A DNA stretch of 14,009 nt. It comes from Bacillota bacterium. Its GTDB lineage: Bacteria; Bacillota; Clostridia; Lachnospirales; Lachnospiraceae. Under the pieces are notes generated by a model, which was not told the DNA's origin, ran no database searches, and was given only the letters and a program-made list of their open reading frames with translations. The DNA lies in assembly GCA_023387635.1 (NCBI GenBank), contig JAEWHU010000308.1, forward strand, positions 1-14,009, given 5' to 3'. Shown here one piece after another: positions 1-5,557 of the stretch. Within the stretch, counting starts at the first letter, position 1, and every line of letters begins with the position of its first letter. The translations under genes and the position numbers were made by a program.

Positions 1-88
1 GATCAATCCAGTATAAATATGCTTGCACAATGCAGGTATAGATAATAGACGATTGCTAATAAATTAGACTTAAAGTTTATATATTTAA

Positions 89-117
89 TTGACATTAAAA
101 GTGATTATACTTATAAT
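89..117 (+). promoter_or_regulatory. Sigma-A-type promoter for the MutS-family gene
   Basis: A perfect TTGACA (89-94) and a perfect TATAAT (112-117) are separated by exactly 17 bp. Transcription should start near 124, leaving a leader of about 50 nt before the ATG at 177. No operator-like dyad is seen around it. A match this close to consensus suggests strong, unregulated expression. Confidence 0.85.
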
Positions 118-176
118 GAACTAAACCATTAATTGGATAAAATCAAATGAAAATATGAAAAATGTGAGAGGTAAAG

Positions 177-1844
177 ATGGAATTATTTTATTTTATGATA
201 ACTATTATCGTTGTACTTTTTATAAAAGGTATCTACGATAGAAGAAAAAACAAAAGATTACTTATACAAAATCTAAAAGCGGGCTGGGGGAAACCTTCAA
301 GCAGTGAATATTCAGATGAACATTTAAACTCTATTGCTACTTATTATAATTCAATTAAAAATGAGAATCTTGATGTAGATGATATTACATGGAATGACCT
401 AGATATGGAAGAGATATATATGATTATGAATAATACATGCTGTTCCATAGGTGAAGAATACTTATACTCTATATTACGTAAATTACAATATGATGATAGT
501 AAATTAATAAAGAGAAATGAATTAATTAGTTTTTTTGAGAAAAATCCAGAAAAAGCGTTAGAATTACAAATCGTATTAAAAGGATTAGGAAAAGTAACGA
601 ATATATCAATTTATGAATATATGAATCATTTTTCCAATGTTAGAAGAGATTCATCTCTTAAACATATTGGTATGGCAATGGGATTAATAGTATCTATGGC
701 AATAATTCCTTTTAATCCAGCTATTGGTGGATTGCTAACAATATTTATGGTATGCTTTAATGTTGTTAAATATTATTCACGAAAAGGTGAAATTGACTCA
801 TATATCACTGCATGTGCCTATATCGTTCGTATGTTAGCATGTGTTGATAGGCTTAATAAAATAAAAATCGATGAACTTAATGAATATATCAATAGGTTAG
901 ACTCTAGTCGTAAAAAGTTTACGGATTTTAAGAGAGGATCCCAATTGGTTACTAGTAAGAATGCGTCCGGTGATATGGCAGATATAATTTTAGATTATAT
1001 TAGAATGTTATTTCATGTTGATTTAATTAAGTTTAATAGCATGTTAGATTGTTTTAATAAAAATAAAGATACTTTAAATGAAATGTTTGAAATTATAGGA
1101 ACGCTAGATAGTATGGTAGCAGTAGCATCTTTTCGCACTATGATAGGAAGTTATTCAATTCCAAAATTAAAGAGTGAAAAAGAGTATTCATTAAAGGTAG
1201 ATAATTTATATCATCCACTCATTGAAGAACCAGTTTGTAATTCTATTGATGTAAATAGCCCTGTGTTAATCACTGGTTCCAATGCATCTGGTAAGTCGAC
1301 ATTTTTAAAATCAGTTGCTATAAATGCTATATTATCTCAAACTATATTCACATCTCTTAGTAAGTCGTATGAGGCAAACTATTTCAAAGTAATGTCCTCC
1401 ATGGCTTTAAAAGATAATATATTTAGTAAAGAAAGTTATTATATTGTAGAAATCAAATCATTAAAGAGAATCATTGATAAAATAGATAATATTCCTACCT
1501 TATGTTTTGTAGATGAGGTCTTAAGAGGAACCAACACTCTTGAGCGAATTGCAGCATCATCACAGATATTATATAGTTTTGCAAAACAAAATACTATATG
1601 TTTTGCAGCAACTCATGATATTGAATTAACTCATATTTTAGAGAAGTATTATCGTAATTATCATTTTCAAGAGCAGATTAAAGACAATAATATTATATTC
1701 GATTATCAAATCTATGAGGGAAGAGCAATATCAAGAAATGCTATAAAATTATTAGGTATAATGGGTTATGATGAAGAGATTATTGAAAACGCTACAAAGA
1801 ATGCTAATGAGTTTTTAAAAAATGGAATGTGGAGTGTAATGTAA
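177..1844 (+). CDS. Membrane-anchored MutS-family ATPase (short MutS paralogue, not mismatch-repair MutS)
   Basis: The 555-residue protein ends in a MutS-type ATPase domain. Walker A is GSNASGKST (residues 367-375), Walker B is CFVDE with D446/E447, and the family's TxD-type switch appears as T479-H480-D481. The N-terminal mismatch-recognition domain with its F-x-E motif is absent; a helical clamp-like region fills residues 40-340. Two hydrophobic stretches, about 3-20 and 164-200, predict membrane attachment, which is unlike MutS1 and MutS2. There is also no Smr nuclease domain as in MutS2. The start ATG follows GAGAGG at good spacing and lies about 60 nt after a consensus promoter. The gene appears monocistronic. 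Membrane-tethered MutS-like ATPases are widespread in Firmicutes and Bacteroidetes, but I know of no settled function. Calling it a mismatch-repair protein would be misleading. Confidence 0.85.
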   Translation: MELFYFMITIIVVLFIKGIYDRRKNKRLLIQNLKAGWGKPSSSEYSDEHLNSIATYYNSIKNENLDVDDITWNDLDMEEIYMIMNNTCCSIGEEYLYSILRKLQYDDSKLIKRNELISFFEKNPEKALELQIVLKGLGKVTNISIYEYMNHFSNVRRDSSLKHIGMAMGLIVSMAIIPFNPAIGGLLTIFMVCFNVVKYYSRKGEIDSYITACAYIVRMLACVDRLNKIKIDELNEYINRLDSSRKKFTDFKRGSQLVTSKNASGDMADIILDYIRMLFHVDLIKFNSMLDCFNKNKDTLNEMFEIIGTLDSMVAVASFRTMIGSYSIPKLKSEKEYSLKVDNLYHPLIEEPVCNSIDVNSPVLITGSNASGKSTFLKSVAINAILSQTIFTSLSKSYEANYFKVMSSMALKDNIFSKESYYIVEIKSLKRIIDKIDNIPTLCFVDEVLRGTNTLERIAASSQILYSFAKQNTICFAATHDIELTHILEKYYRNYHFQEQIKDNNIIFDYQIYEGRAISRNAIKLLGIMGYDEEIIENATKNANEFLKNGMWSVM

Positions 1845-1872
1845 TGGAATAATTACATTGGAATAATTATAT
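1845..1872 (+). repeat. 14-bp tandem duplication just after the stop codon
   Basis: Two head-to-tail copies of TGGAATAATTA(C/T)AT (1845-1858 and 1859-1872) differ at one base and begin immediately after the TAA stop. They look like a simple replication-slippage duplication. No function is evident. Confidence 0.6.
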
Positions 1873-1927
1873 TAGATGCACGAATGATTATAGTAATTAT
1901 GTATTAACAACAACTATTATTATAATA

Positions 1928-1966
1928 AAAATGAGGATAACTGATTATTGGTTATCCTCATTTTTT
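1928..1966. terminator. Bidirectional Rho-independent terminator between the MutS-family gene and serS
   Basis: A perfect 14-bp stem (1928-1941 with 1951-1964, core GAGGATAAC/GTTATCCTC) closes a 9-nt loop and is followed by a run of six or more T on the plus strand. The minus strand also has a T run after the stem (complement of the A run at 1926-1930). It can therefore end both the plus-strand gene (stop at 1844) and minus-strand serS (stop at 2065), which converge here. Confidence 0.88.
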
Positions 1967-2064
1967 ATGGCTCTAATTCCTTGTTTTTGTAGAAATTTTT
2001 TAATATCTAATACTTAATTATTAATTGCAATTGAGTCTTTGTTAAATAATTTATTACTACGTGA

Positions 2065-3342
2065 TTATTGGATCTTAGATTTTCCACCCATGTATGGTCT
2101 TAGTGCTTCTGGAATATTAACGGTTCCATCTTCGTTTAAGTTGTTCTCAAGGAATGCAATTAACATTCTTGGAGGAGCAACTACCGTATTGTTCAATGTA
2201 TGAGCAAAGTACTTACCTTTTTCACCAACTACACGGATTTTTAATCTTCTTGCTTGAGCATCGCCTAGATTAGAACAGCTACCAACTTCAAAGTATTTTT
2301 GTTGTCTTGGGGACCATGCTTCTACGTCAATAGATTTAACTTTAAGATCTGCTAAGTCACCTGAACAACATTCAAGTGTTCTTACTGGAATGTCAAGAGT
2401 ACGGAATAAGTCAACAGTGTTTTGCCATAATTTATCAAACCATGCCATACTGTCTTCAGGATCACATACAACAATCATTTCTTGTTTTTCAAATTGGTGA
2501 ATACGGTATACACCACGTTCTTCAATACCATGTGCACCTTTTTCTTTTCTAAAACAAGGAGAGTAGCTTGTTAGTGCTTGTGGAAGAGAAGTATCAGGTA
2601 GTATAGTATCAATAAATTTACCTATCATGGAATGTTCACTTGTACCAATTAGGTATAAATCTTCACCTTCAATTTTGTACATCATAGCTTCCATTTCAGC
2701 AAAGCTCATTACACCAGTAACAACGTCGCTACGAATCATATATGGTGGGATACAATAAGTAAATCCACGTTCAATCATAAAATCTCTTGCATAGGAGATA
2801 ACTGCAGAATGAAGTCTAGCTATATCACCCATTAAGTAGTAGAATCCGTTACCAGCTACTTTTCTTGCACTGTCTAAGTCAATGCCTGCGAATTTTTCCA
2901 TGATTTCTGTATGGTATGGCACTTCAAAATCTGGAACAACAGGTTCACCATAACGTTTAACTTCAACATTCTCACTATCATCTTTACCTATTGGAACACT
3001 TTTATCAATGATATTAGGAAGTGTCATCATGATTTTTGTAATGCGTTCTTCTAGTTCTTTTTCTCTTGTTTCTAATTCTACCAAACGTTCGGAATTCTTT
3101 GTAACTTGACGTTTAATTTCTTCTGCTTCTTCTTTTTTGCCTTGGCCCATTAAAGCGCCAATTTGTTTGGATAGAGCATTTCTGTTTGCTCTTAGGGTAT
3201 CAGCTTCACCTTTTGCTAATCGACTTTCTTTATCAAGTTCAATTACTTCATCAACTAATGGTAATTTGTGATCTTGAAACTTATTTCTAATGTTTTCTTT
3301 TACGATTTCAGGATTTTCTCTAACAAATTTTAAATCTAACAT
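2065..3342 (-). CDS. serS: Serine--tRNA ligase (SerRS)
   Basis: SerRS charges tRNA-Ser with serine in the cytosol. The protein has 425 residues when started at the ATG at 3342-3340, giving the family-typical N-terminus MLDLKFVRENPEIV. That ATG has AGAGGA (3353-3348) six bases upstream. A longer frame to 3405 runs through a leader hairpin and lacks a ribosome binding site. An N-terminal antiparallel coiled coil spans about residues 25-105. The class II motif 2 region reads FRKEKGAHGIEERG...HQFEKQE. Motif 3 is divergent: instead of the usual N-G-S-G-L-A-V-G-R there is NNTVVAPPRMLIAFLEN, a form I recall from a clostridial SerRS subgroup. Expression is controlled by the upstream T-box. The gene is transcribed alone and ends at the shared terminator near 1928-1966. 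Confidence 0.97.
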   Translation of the reverse strand: MLDLKFVRENPEIVKENIRNKFQDHKLPLVDEVIELDKESRLAKGEADTLRANRNALSKQIGALMGQGKKEEAEEIKRQVTKNSERLVELETREKELEERITKIMMTLPNIIDKSVPIGKDDSENVEVKRYGEPVVPDFEVPYHTEIMEKFAGIDLDSARKVAGNGFYYLMGDIARLHSAVISYARDFMIERGFTYCIPPYMIRSDVVTGVMSFAEMEAMMYKIEGEDLYLIGTSEHSMIGKFIDTILPDTSLPQALTSYSPCFRKEKGAHGIEERGVYRIHQFEKQEMIVVCDPEDSMAWFDKLWQNTVDLFRTLDIPVRTLECCSGDLADLKVKSIDVEAWSPRQQKYFEVGSCSNLGDAQARRLKIRVVGEKGKYFAHTLNNTVVAPPRMLIAFLENNLNEDGTVNIPEALRPYMGGKSKIQ

Positions 3343-3375
3343 AATTTTCCTCTTTTCTGCGCTGCTTTTGTGCAT

Positions 3376-3412
3376 ATCAAGTATGTGGACGCAGCGCTGA
3401 CACATACTTGAT
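3376..3412 (-). repeat. Leader hairpin between the T-box and serS, with loop complementary to the pre-SD sequence
   Basis: A perfect 12-bp inverted repeat (ATCAAGTATGTG with its complement, 3376-3387 and 3401-3412) encloses a 13-nt loop. On the serS (minus) strand the loop contains GCGCTGC (3397-3391). This is perfectly complementary to GCAGCGC (3365-3359), which ends five bases before the serS Shine-Dalgarno. A pseudoknot that restricts ribosome access is therefore possible. There is no T-run, so it is not a terminator. It may instead be one copy of an interspersed palindromic repeat. Confidence 0.6.
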
Positions 3413-3527
3413 GGTCTCTTAATTAATTTAATTTGATATAATAATACAAAAAATTTAGATATTTCAATCTATAAAATTCTTTGAAGTGTGTTAATGGGAG
3501 TAGAAATTTTTGACTAAATTTTTACAT

Positions 3528-3571
3528 AAAAAAATCCCTTCTCCCCCAAAAAACTATGGGACGAAAGGAAT
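3528..3571 (-). terminator. T-box intrinsic terminator upstream of serS
   Basis: On the minus strand, ATTCCTTTCGTCCC pairs with GGGGGAGAAGGGAT, with two mismatches in the middle and a few G-U pairs, around a loop holding a T run. Seven T follow (3534-3528). Its 5' half overlaps the end of the T-box antiterminator, so the two structures exclude each other. Confidence 0.85.
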
Positions 3572-3750
3572 CCGTGTTGCCACCCAAATTGCTATATCTA
3601 ATGATATAACCACTCAATAGTAATATAAAGGTTACCAACCTTCAGTTCATCACTGATAGCTCCAAAAGTGGAAAGATTTAATTTATCACCGATTCACACC
3701 AACCATCGGCTCTCTGAAGACAAATTTTAAATCGTAGCTTTTATCAACGC
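3528..3750 (-). promoter_or_regulatory. T-box riboswitch controlling serS
   Basis: Read on the minus strand, this leader has the T-box landmarks in order. Stem I carries AGAGAG (3715-3710) and then GGTTGGTGTGAATCGG. A small stem III follows (AAGGTT/AACCTT). The T-box proper is AATTTGGGTGGCAACACGG (3590-3572), then TTCGTCCC, then the terminator. The tRNA-acceptor-binding bulge reads TGGC (3582-3579); its variable base C would pair with a discriminator G, which tRNA-Ser carries. The specifier is either AGC (3661-3659) or UCA (3656-3654), both serine codons. I could not decide between them by hand. Uncharged tRNA-Ser should stabilise the antiterminator and switch serS on. Confidence 0.95.
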
Positions 3751-3773
3751 TAATGTTATTTATATTTTTATAT

Positions 3774-3802
3774 ATTATATAATCTTTTATGCTAATAAGC
3801 AA
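3774..3802 (-). promoter_or_regulatory. serS: Promoter of the serS T-box leader
   Basis: On the minus strand, TTGCTT (3802-3797) and a perfect TATAAT (3779-3774) are 17 bp apart. The predicted start near 3767 lies just before the first paired bases of T-box stem I, as expected. It is divergent from the plus-strand promoter at 3887-3915. Confidence 0.8.
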
Positions 3803-3886
3803 GTGTATTTTTATATTAAGAGAAAAAGTTTGAAATATCATGAAATATTATGTTGTAAATTATTGTGAAAAATTTATTTATTATAC

Positions 3887-3915
3887 TTGACAAATGAAAA
3901 TTTCTACTCTATACT
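3887..3915 (+). promoter_or_regulatory. Sigma-A-type promoter for the YezD-family gene
   Basis: A perfect TTGACA (3887-3892) and TATACT (3910-3915) are separated by 17 bp. Predicted start is near 3922, about 55 nt before the ATG at 3977. The -10 box and start site lie inside a large dyad (3911-3955), so this promoter is probably regulated. It could also feed the reductase operon if transcription reads past the terminator at 4235-4277. Confidence 0.8.
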
Positions 3916-3955
3916 AACTACAAGTAAATACATAGTATTCATACTTGTATAGTAT
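3911..3955 (+). promoter_or_regulatory. Large dyad overlapping the -10 box: candidate operator or 5' hairpin
   Basis: ATACTA (3911-3916) pairs with TAGTAT (3950-3955). TACAAGTA (3919-3926) pairs with TACTTGTA (3942-3949). AATAC (3927-3931) pairs with GTATT (3935-3939) around a 3-nt centre. Only two 2-base bulges interrupt 19 pairs. Its position over the -10 and start site is typical of a repressor operator. If transcribed, the part after the start site could also fold as a 5' stem. No T-run follows it. I do not recognise a specific regulator's consensus. Confidence 0.6.
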
Positions 3956-3976
3956 GATATGGTTTGAGGTGAGAAT

Positions 3977-4144
3977 ATGGAGGAGATTAGGGGAAGAGAA
4001 GGTAAGAAAAGCGTTGTAAAGGAAAAGGATATTAAAAAGATAATAGAGCTAATTGAATCGGTAAAATATGGCTCTATATCAATTGTAATTCAAGATGGTT
4101 GTATTGTGCAAATTGAAAAGAATGAAAAACTAAGGATTAAGTAA
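3977..4144 (+). CDS. YezD-family (DUF2292) small protein
   Basis: A 55-residue protein starts at an ATG with GAGGTGA (3965-3971) five bases upstream. It begins MEEIRGREGKKSVVKEKD. The C-terminal part, about residues 19-53, matches the YezD/DUF2292 pattern: an amphipathic helix (IKKIIELIESV), then YGSISIVIQDG, then CIVQIEKNEKLR. That pattern of Y-G-S, alternating hydrophobics, and Q-I-E..EK.R is diagnostic to my eye. The charged N-terminal extension is not conserved as far as I recall. The molecular function is unknown. From memory the family often sits beside sulfate or sulfonate assimilation and uptake genes. That supports a sulfur role for the operon downstream. It has its own promoter and is followed by a strong terminator. 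Confidence 0.85.
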   Translation: MEEIRGREGKKSVVKEKDIKKIIELIESVKYGSISIVIQDGCIVQIEKNEKLRIK

Positions 4145-4170
4145 AAAACATTATCACTTAAGTAAAAACA
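4137..4170 (+). promoter_or_regulatory. Direct repeat with 21-bp period upstream of the reductase operon promoter
   Basis: TTAAGTAAAAAACA (4137-4150) is repeated as TTAAGTAAAAACA (4158-4170). The copies start 21 bp apart, about two helical turns, so a regulator would contact the same DNA face twice. The first copy overlaps the stop codon of the YezD-family gene. The pair ends directly before a weak -35 region belonging to the TATAAT at 4195-4200, a classical place for activator sites. The regulator is unknown. Confidence 0.45.
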
Positions 4171-4171
4171 T

Positions 4172-4200
4172 AACAATTAAGGTGGATAATTTTTTATAAT
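4172..4200 (+). promoter_or_regulatory. Weak candidate promoter of the reductase operon
   Basis: TATAAT at 4195-4200 is a perfect -10. The -35 position 17 bp upstream reads AACAAT, a poor match, so expression would need an activator. No sigma-54 -24/-12 element (TGGCAC-N5-TTGC) is present. A start near 4207 would place the terminator hairpin (4235-4277) inside the leader. The alternative is read-through from the promoter at 3887. Confidence 0.35.
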
Positions 4201-4234
4201 ATATATGAAGTATAGAAAACTGACTATAAAAAAT

Positions 4235-4277
4235 AGAGGTTTTAGAACGTTATATGCGTTTTAAAGCCTCTTTTTTT
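4235..4277 (+). terminator. Strong Rho-independent terminator / possible attenuator before the reductase operon
   Basis: A 15-bp stem (4235-4249 with 4257-4271, two G-U pairs, outer AGAGG/CCTCT) closes a 7-nt loop and runs into seven T (4271-4277). It ends the YezD-family transcript. Only 39 bases separate it from the next gene's GTG, with no convincing promoter in between. Operon transcripts must therefore pass through it, which suggests attenuation or partial read-through. I found no obvious antiterminator by eye. Confidence 0.88.
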
Positions 4278-4316
4278 GGTTAAGTTATTCATTCATTTTT
4301 AGGAAGGAGGTATATA

Positions 4317-5183
4317 GTGAGTAATGTTAATGAAGTAAAAGCACTTCATCCATGCTTTGGAAATGCTAAAAATAAAGGTAGAATACATTTGCCAGTATGC
4401 CCTAATTGTAATATTCAATGTAATTTTTGTAATAGAAAGATAGATGATAGGGAGAATAGGCCAGGAGTTACAAGAAGTATACTAACACCTTTAGAAGCAT
4501 TAGAAGTAGTTGATAAATCAATTCATTTATGTCCAGATATAACTGTAGTTGGAATAGCGGGTCCAGGGGATACACTTGCTTCAGATAAAGCGTTACAAAC
4601 ATTTTCAATAATTAAGGAGAAACATCCTAATTTATTAAAATGTATGAGTACCAATGGTTTATTGTTAAATGATAGAGCGGATGAGTTAATAGAACTTGGG
4701 ATAGATACTTTAACAGTAACTGTCAATGGCGTGGATAGAAAAATTGTATCTCATATTGTATCTAAAATTATATATAAGGAAAAGGTATACGAAGGAGAAA
4801 GTGCTGCTGATATTCTTATTGAAAACCAAATAGCAGGAATTGAAAAGATGGCTAGAGCTGGTGTAACCATTAAAGTAAATACAGTTTTTATAAAAGAAAT
4901 CAATGGAGAACATATAGAAGATATTGCTAAAACAGTGGGAAAACTAGGAGTAGCAATATACAATATTATTCCACTAATACCACAGTATAAGCTATCCCAT
5001 TGTACAGAGCCAACTTGTATAGATATTGATGGTGCAAGAAGAATAGCAGGGGAATATGTAGATGTATTTCGCCATTGTATGAGATGTCGTGCCGATGCGA
5101 TTGGTCTACTTGGTGGAATGGATATAAGTTCACAAATATATGGGGAGAGACTTAATATAGTGGAAACTTTCTCTCATGGTTAA
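4317..5183 (+). CDS. NifB-like radical SAM cofactor-assembly protein (stand-alone SAM domain)
   Basis: NifB-type enzymes use S-adenosylmethionine to fuse two Fe4S4 clusters and insert a carbide, making the Fe8S9C precursor of nitrogenase-type cofactors. The 288-residue protein shows the N-terminal HPC (11-13) and the radical SAM motif C31-x3-C35-x2-C38 in CNIQCNFCNRK. It then has ENRPGV (45-50), AGPGDTLA, MSTNGL, TVTVNGVD and the C-terminal HCMRCRADAIG (C254, C257). All are NifB hallmarks. It lacks the C-terminal NifX domain of many bacterial NifB proteins; a separate gene follows that supplies it. The start is GTG, with AGGAGG (4305-4310) six bases upstream, and no nearby ATG fits. It is the first gene of the operon, 39 bases after a terminator hairpin. 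It could be a nitrogenase NifB, but no other nif-specific assembly gene is nearby. Confidence 0.9.
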   Translation: MSNVNEVKALHPCFGNAKNKGRIHLPVCPNCNIQCNFCNRKIDDRENRPGVTRSILTPLEALEVVDKSIHLCPDITVVGIAGPGDTLASDKALQTFSIIKEKHPNLLKCMSTNGLLLNDRADELIELGIDTLTVTVNGVDRKIVSHIVSKIIYKEKVYEGESAADILIENQIAGIEKMARAGVTIKVNTVFIKEINGEHIEDIAKTVGKLGVAIYNIIPLIPQYKLSHCTEPTCIDIDGARRIAGEYVDVFRHCMRCRADAIGLLGGMDISSQIYGERLNIVETFSHG

Positions 5184-5197
5184 ATTGGAGGTGTGTA

Positions 5198-5557
5198 ATG
5201 AATAGGAGAATTGCTATTGCTACAAAAGATGGTTGGTTAATTACAGAGCATTTTGGTCGTTGCATGGAATATACAGTAGTGGAATTACAGGAGGTTGGTT
5301 ATAAAGTGATTGGTAAGAGGTTGGTTACACCTCCTTGTATTGGATATGAACATAAAAGTGAAGGTATCTTAGAGGTAGTAGAAACATTAAAAGATTGTTC
5401 TGTTATTGTGATAAGTCAAATTGGTTTAGGTGCACTTCTTATTGTTAAAGAATATGGGATTCATGTATATGAATATAGAGGTTACGTAAATAATGCATTA
5501 GACAATATTAGAGAACAATTCAAAAAGCAACGTAGAAATGAGGTAATATATGAGTAA
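5198..5557 (+). CDS. NifX/NafY-like FeMo-cofactor-binding domain protein
   Basis: The 119-residue protein matches the dinitrogenase iron-molybdenum cofactor-binding fold found in NifX, NafY and the C-terminus of NifB. It opens with RIAIATKDGWLITEHFG and has the HFG motif (18-20). It ends with a hydrophobic alpha/beta half around CSVIVISQIGLGALLIVKEYGI. Cysteines C22, C47 and C67 are candidate ligands. The family binds or carries cofactor intermediates. Following a NifB-like protein that lacks this domain, it looks like the second half of a split NifB, acting as carrier of the NifB product. GGAGGTG precedes the ATG, 14 bases after the previous stop. Its end overlaps the next gene's start by 8 bases, implying translational coupling to the Fe protein. 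Confidence 0.87.
   Translation: MNRRIAIATKDGWLITEHFGRCMEYTVVELQEVGYKVIGKRLVTPPCIGYEHKSEGILEVVETLKDCSVIVISQIGLGALLIVKEYGIHVYEYRGYVNNALDNIREQFKKQRRNEVIYE

Noticed and set aside
1..45. Open frame at the left edge ending in TAA, possible 3' end of an upstream gene (DQSSINMLAQCRYR)
   Set aside because: Only 14 codons are visible, with no recognisable domain, and no terminator follows. It cannot be told from chance.
3343..3405. N-terminal extension of serS starting at an upstream ATG
   Set aside because: It translates the leader hairpin, has no ribosome binding site and adds 21 residues that SerRS proteins lack. The ATG at 3342 has a good Shine-Dalgarno.
4145..4316. Sigma-54/NifA-type control or an S-box/T-box upstream of the reductase operon
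   Set aside because: No TGGCAC-N5-TTGC element, no NifA-type TGT-N10-ACA site that I trust, and none of the conserved S-box or T-box sequence blocks.
4523..4963. Three antisense open frames opposite the NifB-like gene
   Set aside because: They lie entirely inside a well-conserved gene, have no ribosome binding sites and show no recognisable protein features.
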